From Chloroflexi bacterium RBG_16_72_14 (GTDB taxonomy: Bacteria > Chloroflexota > Limnocylindria > Limnocylindrales > CSP1-4): DNA of 8,070 nucleotides. The notes under the pieces were generated by a model that saw only the letters and a program-made list of their open reading frames with translations, was not told the DNA's origin and did not search any database. The stretch is from assembly GCA_001797035.1 (NCBI GenBank), contig MGOE01000062.1:35627-43696 (forward strand), written 5' to 3'. This document shows positions 1-6,468 of the stretch, one piece after another. Each line of letters starts with the position of its first letter. Position 1 is the stretch's first letter. A program made the translations under genes and the position numbers.

Positions 1-446
1 CTGGCCACGGCCGGGTCGGCGGTCACGCCGCTGCCGGTGACCGCGACGAACAGGCCGCCGCCCGCCGTCGAGACCCGGCCATGCTCGAAGCCGGTCAACC
101 GGATCGGCGTCCGGGTGGGGCACGCGCTGCCACCGCTGGCCGTGACGGTCGTGCTGACGGTCTGGCCGTTGATCGTGAGGTCGGGCGGGTTCCCCGGGTT
201 CCCGTTGCGCTGCCACCAGATCCCGAGCTCCGCGCCGGCGTCCGCGGCGTGGAGGTCCCCGGCCTGCCGCTCGCTGGCCGCCGTCGTCCGCAGCGCGACC
301 GAGGCGTGCGCGGCCATCGCGCTGCCGATCAGGAACAGGAACGTGATCAGCGCGAGCACGATGGTGAGGGACTGGCCGCCATCCTCGCGGTGGGCACGAC
401 GGACGACGACCCGCAGGGCGCGGGGCAGCCACTCGGCGTTCGGCAT
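1..446 (-). CDS. PilX-like minor prepilin, partial (C-terminus beyond left edge)
   Basis: The reading frame is open from the ATG at 446 to the window edge, giving 148 visible residues. A basic leader (about residues 1-22, rich in Arg) ends in EDGG. A hydrophobic helix follows at about 26-48, then the segment ERQAGDLHAADAGAELGIW (59-77). This resembles the PilX N-terminal pattern of a helix followed by an 'ER-AG-L...A-EA' stretch. The remainder is a Gly/Thr/Ser-rich globular region with one Cys (109). There is no Glu at +5 of the likely cleavage site, as is known for the GspK-type tip pseudopilins. The start overlaps the upstream prepilin stop by one base (TGATG), with a GAGG about 9 nt upstream. 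Inferred role: minor pilin in the initiation or tip complex, processed by the peptidase encoded at the head of the operon. PilX-like is the best match; another membrane-anchored pseudopilin is possible. Confidence 0.7.
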   Translation of the reverse strand, partial: MPNAEWLPRALRVVVRRAHREDGGQSLTIVLALITFLFLIGSAMAAHASVALRTTAASERQAGDLHAADAGAELGIWWQRNGNPGNPPDLTINGQTVSTTVTASGGSACPTRTPIRLTGFEHGRVSTAGGGLFVAVTGSGVTADPAVA

Positions 447-970
447 CACCACAGCCTCGGTGCGCCGCGCAGCGTCTGCGAGACCGCTTCGCCGGTCGCG
501 CCCGACAGCGCGATCGTGAGCCGGATGGTCAGCCGCCCCGAGCCATCCGCGACGGCACGCCAGCTGCAGCTGGCGACGTTCCGGGCGAGGGTGCGGCTGC
601 CCGCTCCACTCACGCGCTCCAGCCACAGCGGGCCGCGCGGACTCCCGGCGACCGTCCGGTAGCGCACGGAGGCGCCTGCCTCGAGAAACCCGAGGTCGAT
701 CGGCGTGTCACACGGGGTCGCGCTCGTCTGCGACCGTGCCGGGGCGCTCGCCGTGGCCATGGCGGCGTCAAGGTCGAAGCGCATCGAGACGACGGCGAGG
801 TCGCTCGCGAACTGGCCGCGGTCCTCGGCGCGGAGCCGCAGGTCGTTGGCGGTGAAGATGGCCGACGTCACGGCCGTGAGGACGAGCACCCCCACGATGG
901 TCCCCACCAGCAGCTCCGGGAGGCTCGCCCCGACCTCGCTGGAGCGCAGGCGTGCCAGGTGCCGGATCAT
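446..970 (-). CDS. PilW-like type IV minor prepilin
   Basis: This is a 174-residue protein with a class III (prepilin) signal: a 14-residue basic leader ending in Gly14, then ASLPELLVG, with Glu19 at +5 of the mature protein and a hydrophobic helix to about residue 40. The open frame extends upstream to 1093, but that part lies inside the previous gene. The ATG at 970 places the signal at the N-terminus, makes an ATGA overlap with the upstream stop, and has an AAGGCGG-like ribosome site. The C-terminal globular domain has two Cys (87 and 135) that could form a disulfide. Size, signal and position between a PilV-like and a PilX-like gene support a PilW-like minor pilin. It would be inserted in the cytoplasmic membrane, cleaved after Gly14, and incorporated at the fibre base or tip. 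The family assignment beyond 'prepilin' is inference. Confidence 0.78.
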   Translation of the reverse strand: MIRHLARLRSSEVGASLPELLVGTIVGVLVLTAVTSAIFTANDLRLRAEDRGQFASDLAVVSMRFDLDAAMATASAPARSQTSATPCDTPIDLGFLEAGASVRYRTVAGSPRGPLWLERVSGAGSRTLARNVASCSWRAVADGSGRLTIRLTIALSGATGEAVSQTLRGAPRLW

Positions 971-1374
971 CGGTCCGCCTTGGCGAACTCCAGCGTGGCC
1001 ACCGGAGAGCCGCCACGCTCGATCGCGAGCACGAGCCGCTGCAGCCCGTTGCCGTTGGGCGTCGATGACCAGCCGGAGGCGCCGTTCCACCACCGGACCG
1101 CCAGCGTCCGCGAGTATCCCGCCGGGAGTGACTCGTCGTAGGCGCTGTAGTCGCCGTCGGCCTGGTACGGCGCGGCCTTGTAGCGCGCCGCCTGGGCGCG
1201 GACGAGCCCCTCCGCCACCCCTCGATCCTCCGCCGTCCGGCTCGCGATCGCGAACGTCGACAGGGAGCCGACGAGGCCGATCAGGGCGATCCCCAGCAGG
1301 GCGGAGGCGACCAGGGACTCGACCAGCGCCGAGCCGTCCTGGCTGGCGTGCAGCCGGAGCAGCCGCCCGATCAT
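967..1374 (-). CDS. PilV-like type IV minor prepilin
   Basis: This is a 135-residue protein with a textbook prepilin signal: a 14-residue leader MIGRLLRLHASQDG, then SALVESLVASALLGIALIG with Glu19 at +5 and a hydrophobic helix to about residue 42. The globular part is short and has a Tyr/Trp-rich centre (residues 65-103) and no Cys. PilV and GspI-type minor pilins share this small size and the 'LVESLVA' N-terminus. The ATG at 1374 overlaps the PilC stop (ATGA, 1371-1374), and the gene's own stop overlaps the next prepilin start in the same way (967-970), so translation is probably coupled on both sides. Expected role: membrane-anchored minor pilin that joins the priming complex with the PilW- and PilX-like products. 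The prepilin call is secure; the PilV subtype is inferred from length and gene order. Confidence 0.8.
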   Translation of the reverse strand: MIGRLLRLHASQDGSALVESLVASALLGIALIGLVGSLSTFAIASRTAEDRGVAEGLVRAQAARYKAAPYQADGDYSAYDESLPAGYSRTLAVRWWNGASGWSSTPNGNGLQRLVLAIERGGSPVATLEFAKADR

Positions 1375-2492
1375 CGGATCTCGCGCAGGATGGTGTACAT
1401 GGGGGTCACGACCGAGAGCGCGACGAACCCGACCACGAGGGCCACCCCCGCGATCAGCATCGGCTCGATGAGCGTCACCAGCTGCTTGGTGCGGTAGTCG
1501 AGATCGCCGTCCATGAAGTCGGCCGCCTCGCCGAGGTAGACGTCGAGCGTGCCCGTCTCCTCCCCGACCGTGATCATCTGGATGAGCAGCGGACCGAACA
1601 GGCCGGAGGTCCGCAGCGGCACGGTGATCCCGTCGCCCGACAGGAGCCCGTCCCTCGCCGGCGCGAGACGGCGGACGTACTCGTCGTTGCCGGTCCCCGA
1701 GGTGCTGATGTCGAACGCCTGGGCAATCGGCACGCCGGCCCGGAGCAGGATGCCCAGCGTCCGCGTGAAGCGAGCCTCGATACCGAGGCGCACGAGCCGG
1801 CCCACGATCGGCAGGCGCACGATCAGCCAGTGGCGGAGCCGCCGCACAGGCTTCAGGTTGCGGGCGAGGAAGGCGCCGACGCCCATCACGAGCAGGACGC
1901 CGACGGTGGCGACCCCGTACGAGCCCCCGAAGGACCCGAGCGCGAGCATCACCCGCGTCGGCAACGGCAGCTCGGCGTCGAAGTCCTCGAACAGCGCCAC
2001 GAACGACGGCAGCACGACGATCATCAGGATCAGGACCACGACCGCGGCCAGGCCAAGCACGATCGACGGGTACAGCATCGCCTGCCGGACTCGCCGCGAC
2101 GTCCCCTCTGCCTGCTCGAGGTACCGGGCCAGCTGGTCGAGGATGACGTCCAGCTCACCGGTCGCCTCGGCGGCCACTACCATGTCCACGTACAGCAGGG
2201 GGAAGACCCGCGGGTGCCGGCGCAGGGCCGCGGACAGCGGTTCGCCGCTCCGGAGATCGGCCGCGACATCGTCGAGCGTCTCGCGGAACAGGCCCGACAC
2301 GGCCTGGCCGCGCACGACCTCGAGGCCGTCGAGGATCGGGATCCCCGCCCGGATGAAGGTCGCCATCATCCGGCTGAACACGACGAGCTCGACCCGCTTC
2401 AGCGAGCCGAGACCCGGCAACAGCCTCCTCAGCCGGCCTGACCTGCGCGGCCGGCGGCCGGCCACGGCCTGGACCCGATCGACGCCGACCAT
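1371..2492 (-). CDS. pilC: Type IV pilus / type II secretion inner-membrane platform protein PilC (GspF family)
   Basis: This is a 373-residue polytopic membrane protein of the PilC/GspF family. It couples ATP-driven motion of PilB to extraction and assembly of pilin subunits at the cytoplasmic membrane. Two T2SSF repeats are visible. The first, at about residues 33-160, contains KRVELVVFSRMMATFIRAG and the AEATGELDVIL motif. The second, at about 235-362, contains the equivalent GEETGTLDVYL. Membrane helices are at about 143-165, 192-212 and 343-365. The N-terminus has about 30 basic residues before the first repeat. The length is a little below the roughly 400 residues common in the family because this extension is short. 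The ATG at 2492 overlaps the pilB stop by one base (TGATG), and the stop overlaps the first prepilin start (ATGA). Gene order pilB-pilC-prepilins supports the call. Distinguishing PilC from GspF by sequence alone is uncertain. Confidence 0.93.
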   Translation of the reverse strand: MVGVDRVQAVAGRRPRRSGRLRRLLPGLGSLKRVELVVFSRMMATFIRAGIPILDGLEVVRGQAVSGLFRETLDDVAADLRSGEPLSAALRRHPRVFPLLYVDMVVAAEATGELDVILDQLARYLEQAEGTSRRVRQAMLYPSIVLGLAAVVVLILMIVVLPSFVALFEDFDAELPLPTRVMLALGSFGGSYGVATVGVLLVMGVGAFLARNLKPVRRLRHWLIVRLPIVGRLVRLGIEARFTRTLGILLRAGVPIAQAFDISTSGTGNDEYVRRLAPARDGLLSGDGITVPLRTSGLFGPLLIQMITVGEETGTLDVYLGEAADFMDGDLDYRTKQLVTLIEPMLIAGVALVVGFVALSVVTPMYTILREIR

Positions 2493-4306
2493 CAGCCGCT
2501 CACGCTCCTGAGGGCCTCACGCACCGTGGTGATCCCCGCGGATGCCTTGCGCAGCGCGTCGATGCGCATGGGCACCATCCCGTCGTCGAGCGCCTGGGCG
2601 CGGATCTCGTCGAAGGCCGATTCCGTGGCGATGAGCCGACGGATCGGCGCCGTGACCCGCATCAGCTCGTAGGCGCCGATCCGGTCCAGGTAGCCGGTGC
2701 CCGCGCAGTACGTGCAGCCCCGTCCGAGGTAGGCCACGTCGGGCGCGGCCAGGCCCGCGGACTCGAACAGCTGCTGCTCCTCGACGGTGGGCTCGATCTC
2801 GATCCGGCAGTGCGCGCAGATGCGGCGCATCAGCCGCTGCCCGAAGATGCCGGTCACGCTGGCCGAGACGAGGAACGGCTCGATCCCCATCTCGAGCAGC
2901 CTGAACAGGGCGCTCACGGCGCCTGTCGCGTGCATGGACGAGAGCACGAGATGCCCCGTCATCGAGGCCTGGACGGCGATCTCGGCGGTCTCGCGATCAC
3001 GGATCTCGCCCACCAGGATCACGTCGGGGTCCTGGCGCAGGATGGCCCGCAGGCCGGATGCGAAGGTGAGTCCCGCCGCCGTGTTGACCTGGGTCTGGTT
3101 GACGCTCTCGAACGTGTATTCGACCGGATCCTCGATGGTGGTGACGTTCAGGGCGACCCGGTCGAGCTCGTTGATCGACGCGTACAGGGTCGTCGTCTTG
3201 CCGCTGCCCGTCGGGCCGGCGACGACGACCATGCCGTAGCGTGACGAAAGCAGGTCGGCGTAGTCGGGTTGGACCGCGGGCGGCACCCCGAGCTCGGCGA
3301 GTCGCAGGACGGACCGCTCACGGTCGAGGAGACGCATCACGACCTTCTCGCCCCAGATCGTGCGCATCGTCGCGACGCGGATGTCGACGACCCTGCCGTC
3401 CACATCCATCGAGATCTGGCCATCCTGGGCCCGCTGCTTCTCGACGATGTTCAGCCCGGCGAGGATCTTGATCCTGCTCACCAGGCCCGGAGCGAGGTCA
3501 CCGGGCAGCTCGGCGACGTCGCGCAGCATCCCGTCCACCCGGCTGCGGATGCGGAGCCCGCCCGCCTGCGGCTCGATGTGCAGGTCGCTGGCATGGTCGC
3601 GCAATGCCTGCGCGACGAGGAGGTTGACGATCTGGACCACGGGCGCATCGCGCAACTCCTCGGCCCCGACCTGGGCGCTGGCCCGTCGCGTCGCGGGCGG
3701 CGCCGCGGTCGGTCGTGCGACCGTGAACGCCGAGACCTGGGCCGCCAGGTCACCGGTCATCCGGTAGCGGCCGCGGATCGCGTCGGCAATCTCGGTTCGC
3801 AGGGACAGCAACGGCTTCACCGGGAGCCCGGTGAGCTGCTCGAGCTCGGCGAGCAGGGTCTGGTTGCCCGGGTCGTCGGTCGCCACGACCAGCGTTCGCC
3901 CTTCGGGGCCTTCGAACTGCAGCGGGACCACCAGGAGCCGCCGTGCGTCGGCTTCGGACATGGCGCCCAGGGCGGCATCGTCACTCTGCTGCTCGCGCAG
4001 GTCCACCAGCGGAGCGTCGAGCTGGACGGCGAGCACCGCGGAGAGCGCGACCTCGTCGATCACCTCGTCCTCGCGCAGGATCTCGCCGAGGCGCTTCCGG
4101 CGCTCACCCTGTGCCGCCAGCGCGACCGTCAGCTGGGCGGGTGTGACGAGGCCGGCCCGGAGCAGCAGGTCGCCCAGGCGCGGGGGCGCGGCCACGATCC
4201 CGGGCTCACGTCCGTCGCCAGTCGAGAGGGCAGTCCCCGCCGTGGCGGCCGGCCGGGTCGGGTCGTCGCGGTCGGGCTCACGGCCGGCAACGCGGACGTC
4301 GGTCAT
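2492..4306 (-). CDS. pilB: Type IV pilus assembly ATPase PilB (GspE/PulE family)
   Basis: This is a 604-residue cytoplasmic hexameric motor that powers pilus polymerisation. After a low-complexity N-terminus (1-40), an MshEN/T2SSE N-terminal domain spans about 41-182 (RLGDLLLRAGLVTPAQL and following). The secretion ATPase domain follows from about 215. It has SDLHIEP near 240, Walker A GPTGSGKT at 364-371, an Asp box around 389-397 (TTIEDPVEY), Walker B DPDVILVGEIRD around 427-437, and a His box around 452-463 (HLVLSSMHATGA). A zinc-binding tetracysteine follows: CAHC at 497-500 and CTYC at 531-534. All catalytic motifs are intact. An in-frame GTG at 4324 would add six residues. I prefer the ATG at 4306 because GGGAG sits 7 nt upstream and it makes an ATGA overlap with the peptidase stop. 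The tetracysteine and N-domain fit PilB/GspE rather than the retraction ATPase PilT. Confidence 0.95.
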   Translation of the reverse strand: MTDVRVAGREPDRDDPTRPAATAGTALSTGDGREPGIVAAPPRLGDLLLRAGLVTPAQLTVALAAQGERRKRLGEILREDEVIDEVALSAVLAVQLDAPLVDLREQQSDDAALGAMSEADARRLLVVPLQFEGPEGRTLVVATDDPGNQTLLAELEQLTGLPVKPLLSLRTEIADAIRGRYRMTGDLAAQVSAFTVARPTAAPPATRRASAQVGAEELRDAPVVQIVNLLVAQALRDHASDLHIEPQAGGLRIRSRVDGMLRDVAELPGDLAPGLVSRIKILAGLNIVEKQRAQDGQISMDVDGRVVDIRVATMRTIWGEKVVMRLLDRERSVLRLAELGVPPAVQPDYADLLSSRYGMVVVAGPTGSGKTTTLYASINELDRVALNVTTIEDPVEYTFESVNQTQVNTAAGLTFASGLRAILRQDPDVILVGEIRDRETAEIAVQASMTGHLVLSSMHATGAVSALFRLLEMGIEPFLVSASVTGIFGQRLMRRICAHCRIEIEPTVEEQQLFESAGLAAPDVAYLGRGCTYCAGTGYLDRIGAYELMRVTAPIRRLIATESAFDEIRAQALDDGMVPMRIDALRKASAGITTVREALRSVSG

Positions 4307-4800
4307 CCGACGACTCCCGGCCACAGCATCGAGGCCAGCTCACGCCCGGAGACCGCCGCCGTCAGCGCGCCGACGGCGAGCGCGGGCGCGAACGGCACCG
4401 GCTCGCGGCGCCCGAGGCGACCGACCGCCACGAGCAGCACGCCCACGGCCGCCCCCACGGCGAAGGCGACGAACCCGGCCACGAGGACGGCCGGCCAGCC
4501 GGCCATGAGGCCGATGAAGGTCGCCAGCTTCGCGTCACCCATGCCCATCCCGCCCCGGCTCGCCAGCCCCAGCCCGACGAACAGGACGATCGCCGCGGAA
4601 CCCGCGGCGATGAAGCTCCACCATGGGCCGTCGGGACGGACGAAGGCGAGTCCGACCGCGGCGAGGATGGCCGGGTAGACGGCCACGTTCGGGATCCGCC
4701 GGTGACGGGCATCGTAGGCGGCGATCGCGATCAGGAATGCGGCGTATGGCACGACGACCCCGATCATCCACCCGGGCGAGTGCGACAGATCCTCGAGCAC
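4303..4800 (-). CDS. pilD: Prepilin peptidase, short form without methyltransferase domain (A24 family)
   Basis: This is a 165-residue polytopic membrane aspartic protease that removes prepilin leader peptides. Both catalytic aspartates are present: Asp30 in AAYDARHRRIPN and Asp89 in the GMGMGDAKLA motif (GxGD). About five hydrophobic segments are seen (roughly 12-29, 37-53, 62-80, 92-127, 139-150). The N-terminal domain with the Cys pairs that carries the N-methyltransferase function in classical PilD is absent, so the protein corresponds only to the A24 peptidase core. The frame stays open to 4914, but I chose the GTG at 4800: a near-perfect GAGGTGATC precedes it by 5 nt, and the upstream extension is Arg-rich and shows no fold. 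It is the first gene of the pilus run and overlaps pilB by four bases. Its substrates are presumably the prepilins encoded downstream. A TadV/CpaA-type peptidase is an alternative name for such short forms. Confidence 0.88.
   Translation of the reverse strand: MLEDLSHSPGWMIGVVVPYAAFLIAIAAYDARHRRIPNVAVYPAILAAVGLAFVRPDGPWWSFIAAGSAAIVLFVGLGLASRGGMGMGDAKLATFIGLMAGWPAVLVAGFVAFAVGAAVGVLLVAVGRLGRREPVPFAPALAVGALTAAVSGRELASMLWPGVVG
4314..4318 (-). promoter_or_regulatory. Ribosome binding site deciding the pilB start
   Basis: GGGAG on the minus strand, 7 nt before the ATG at 4306, lies inside the 3' end of the peptidase gene. It favours the ATG over the in-frame GTG at 4324, which has no comparable site at proper distance. 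Confidence 0.65.
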
Positions 4801-4805
4801 GAGCC

Positions 4806-4814
4806 GATCACCTC
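4806..4814 (-). promoter_or_regulatory. Strong ribosome binding site of the prepilin peptidase gene
   Basis: GAGGTGATC on the minus strand is complementary over nine bases to the usual 16S rRNA 3' end and lies 5 nt before the GTG at 4800. It decides the start against ATG or other candidates further upstream (up to 4914). It also suggests efficient translation entry into the coupled pilus operon. Confidence 0.75.
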
Positions 4815-4885
4815 GAGGCCTTGCCGCCGGGCGAATGCGGCGACACGGCGCTCGTCTGGAACAGCCGGTCGTTGCCATGACGCAC

Positions 4886-4910
4886 CGGCGCGCCCGATCC
4901 GAGCGCGCCG
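4886..4910 (-). repeat. Inverted repeat (10-bp arms, 5-nt loop) upstream of the pilus operon
   Basis: On the minus strand CGGCGCGCTC and GGGCGCGCCG flank the loop GGATC. Nine pairs are Watson-Crick and one is a T-G (U-G in RNA) pair. On the plus strand that position is a C-A mismatch, so the hairpin is better as RNA read towards the pilus operon. It lies 86 nt before the peptidase start and 123 nt after the MFS stop. No T-tract follows it, so a simple intrinsic terminator is not clear. It could be a leader structure of the pilus mRNA, a protection or terminator-like stem for the MFS mRNA, or an operator. Confidence 0.5.
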
Positions 4911-4940
4911 TCACCGTACGGACCCGGGTCCGCCGCCGCC

Positions 4941-4951
4941 ATGGTACAAAC
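4941..4951 (-). promoter_or_regulatory. Possible -10 promoter element of the pilus operon
   Basis: The minus strand reads GTTTGTACCAT. TACCAT matches the -10 consensus at four of six positions and is preceded directly by TG. No convincing -35 hexamer is found about 17 nt upstream (AAGGTG). It stands out as AT-richer than the surrounding 232-bp gap (4801-5032) between the MFS stop and the peptidase start, where a promoter for the pilus genes would be expected. If used, the leader would be about 130 nt and include the inverted repeat at 4886-4910. Weak evidence. Confidence 0.3.
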
Positions 4952-5032
4952 GTCGCCCTGCCGCACCTTACCGCCCACCCCGGCCGTCGCCCGAGCTTCC
5001 ATGGTCAGCAACCGCCGGCGGCGACGGCGCGG

Positions 5033-6367
5033 TCAGGTGGCGGAGGCTCCCGGCGGGACGGGCTCCGGCGCGGCCGCTAGCCGCAGGTCGAGCCGGTCGA
5101 ACTCGGGCATCGCGAGCGCGATCGCGCCCACGCCGACGAGCGACAGCAGCCCGCCCGACACGACCGACATCCTCGGCCCGATCACGGCCGCGACCGCGCT
5201 GGCCTCGGCGTCCCCGACCCGCGGCCCGCCGGTCACGACGAGGATGTGGATCGAGGACACCCGGCCACGCAGCTCGTCCGGGGTGAGCAACTGGACGATC
5301 GTGCTCCGCAGGACGGCGCTGATGACGTCGGCGCCGGCCGCGATCGCGAGGCACAGCAGCGCCAGCGGGAAGCTGAACGTGGCGAGGCCGAACCCGGCGA
5401 TGCCGAGGCTCCAGACCGCGACCGAGACGAGGACCGCGCGACCGGGACGGCGCACCGTGGAGGTCCAGCCGCTGAACACCGCGGCGACGAGGGCGCCGAG
5501 GCCCACCGCGGACGACATCAGCCCCACGCCGGCCGGTCCGACCCTGAACACGTCAAGGGCGAGGGCCGGGAACAGCGAGCGGGGCGACCCGAACACCATG
5601 GCGTTGATGTCCACGATGAACGTCGCCAGGACCTCGCGGCGGCTGCGGGCAAACCGGAGGCCCTCGAGCACGGTGGTGAGGCTGGGCCGGACGGCGCCCG
5701 GCGCCGGCGGGATGGGCGAGATCAGGAGCAGGGCGACGATCGCCGCCCCGAACGTGACGACGTCGATCAGGTAGGCGGCCGTGATACCCGCCGTCGCCAG
5801 GACGATGCCGCCGATCGCCGGCCCGATCACGGCACTTCCATTGAACACCAGCTGGTTCATCGCGATGGCCGCAGTGAGGCGCTCCGGTGGGACGAGCCGC
5901 GGGATCGCCGACGAGCGGGCGGGCTGGTCGATCGCGCCGAGGCCCGCTGCAACGAACGCCGTTGCGTAGATGGCCGCCACCGGCGGGTCCGGCAGGAGCG
6001 CGATCATCGCCAGCGCGAGGCTGCTGGCCGCGAGGCCGGCCTGGGTCACCAGCAGCAACCGGCGGCGGTCCACCGCGTCCGCCACGGCGCCGCCGCCCAG
6101 GGCGAACACGAGGATCGGGACGAGCTGCACGATCGAGAGGAATCCGACCGCAAGCAGGTCGCCGGTGAGCACGTAGACCTGGTACGGCAGGACGATCGAG
6201 GTGATCATCCGGCCGACCGTGCTGATCGCCTGCCCCAGCCACAACAGGCGGAAGTCCCGGTCGTGGCGCAGCGGCGCCGGGTCGGCGATGAGGCCCGACA
6301 GGCGGCGGCGCGGCGGGCTCTCGGGTGCAGGCCGGCGTTCGGGCGCGGGGTCCGGCATCGGCGCCAT
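5033..6367 (-). CDS. MFS family exporter (EntS/MFS_3-like)
   Basis: This is a 444-residue major facilitator superfamily transporter, likely a proton-coupled efflux permease in the cytoplasmic membrane. After a Pro/Arg-rich cytoplasmic N-terminus (1-34), RDFRLLWLGQAISTVG starts helix 1. The loop between helices 2 and 3 carries the MFS motif-A pattern GGGAVADAVDRRR (91-103). DQPARSSAIPRLVPPERL (147-164), followed by AMNQLVFNGSAVIGPAIGG, is characteristic of the MFS_3 / enterobactin-exporter group. So is TPDELRGRVSSIH (362-374) in the second half. About 12 hydrophobic segments can be counted, and the length is normal. ATG 6367 is chosen with a weak GGGA upstream; ATG 6358 is the alternative. It is transcribed divergently from the enoyl-CoA hydratase and sits 232 bp upstream of the pilus operon in the same direction. 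The substrate (drug, siderophore or metabolite) cannot be deduced, and no biosynthetic neighbour is visible. Confidence 0.9.
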   Translation of the reverse strand: MAPMPDPAPERRPAPESPPRRRLSGLIADPAPLRHDRDFRLLWLGQAISTVGRMITSIVLPYQVYVLTGDLLAVGFLSIVQLVPILVFALGGGAVADAVDRRRLLLVTQAGLAASSLALAMIALLPDPPVAAIYATAFVAAGLGAIDQPARSSAIPRLVPPERLTAAIAMNQLVFNGSAVIGPAIGGIVLATAGITAAYLIDVVTFGAAIVALLLISPIPPAPGAVRPSLTTVLEGLRFARSRREVLATFIVDINAMVFGSPRSLFPALALDVFRVGPAGVGLMSSAVGLGALVAAVFSGWTSTVRRPGRAVLVSVAVWSLGIAGFGLATFSFPLALLCLAIAAGADVISAVLRSTIVQLLTPDELRGRVSSIHILVVTGGPRVGDAEASAVAAVIGPRMSVVSGGLLSLVGVGAIALAMPEFDRLDLRLAAAPEPVPPGASAT

Positions 6368-6412
6368 CGTCGCATCCCGAGTCGCCGCGCGCCGCCGCGC
6401 CCGAGCGGTGGC

Positions 6413-6418
6413 GATAAT
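6413..6418 (+). promoter_or_regulatory. Candidate -10 element in the divergent spacer, usable on both strands
   Basis: GATAAT on the plus strand matches the -10 consensus at five of six positions, 50 nt before the hydratase GTG. The same bases read GATTAT on the minus strand (four of six), with its end 45 nt from the MFS start. It is the only AT-rich hexamer in the roughly 100-bp spacer. No clear -35 hexamer is seen on the plus side. Confidence 0.45.
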
Positions 6419-6455
6419 CAGCCGTGGGCCGGGCGGACCTGCCGCACCCCAGGAC

Positions 6456-6460
6456 GGAGG
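6456..6460 (+). promoter_or_regulatory. Ribosome binding site deciding the enoyl-CoA hydratase start
   Basis: GGAGG lies 8 nt before the in-frame GTG at 6469. This is ideal spacing and favours that start over the upstream in-frame GTG at 6424, which sits only a few bases after the probable -10 element. The ATG at 6464 is out of frame. Confidence 0.7.
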
Positions 6461-6468
6461 CCGATGAC

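Noticed and set aside
970..1093. N-terminal extension of the PilW-like frame up to 1093
   Set aside because: It lies within the PilV-like gene and would bury the prepilin signal; the ATG at 970 with ATGA overlap is the natural start.
705..2441. Long plus-strand open frame (578 codons) opposite the PilW/PilV/PilC genes
   Set aside because: Its product is Arg/His/Asp/Pro-rich low-complexity sequence with no domain. It is an antisense artefact of high GC opposite genes with clear family motifs.
3269..4678. Plus-strand open frame (469 codons) opposite pilB and the peptidase
   Set aside because: Same kind of compositional shadow; the opposite strand has intact Walker, Asp, His and tetracysteine motifs.
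4808..5011. Small minus-strand frame (67 codons) in the gap before the prepilin peptidase
   Set aside because: No good ribosome site and no recognisable features, and it overlaps the probable promoter and the hairpin. More likely leader than gene.
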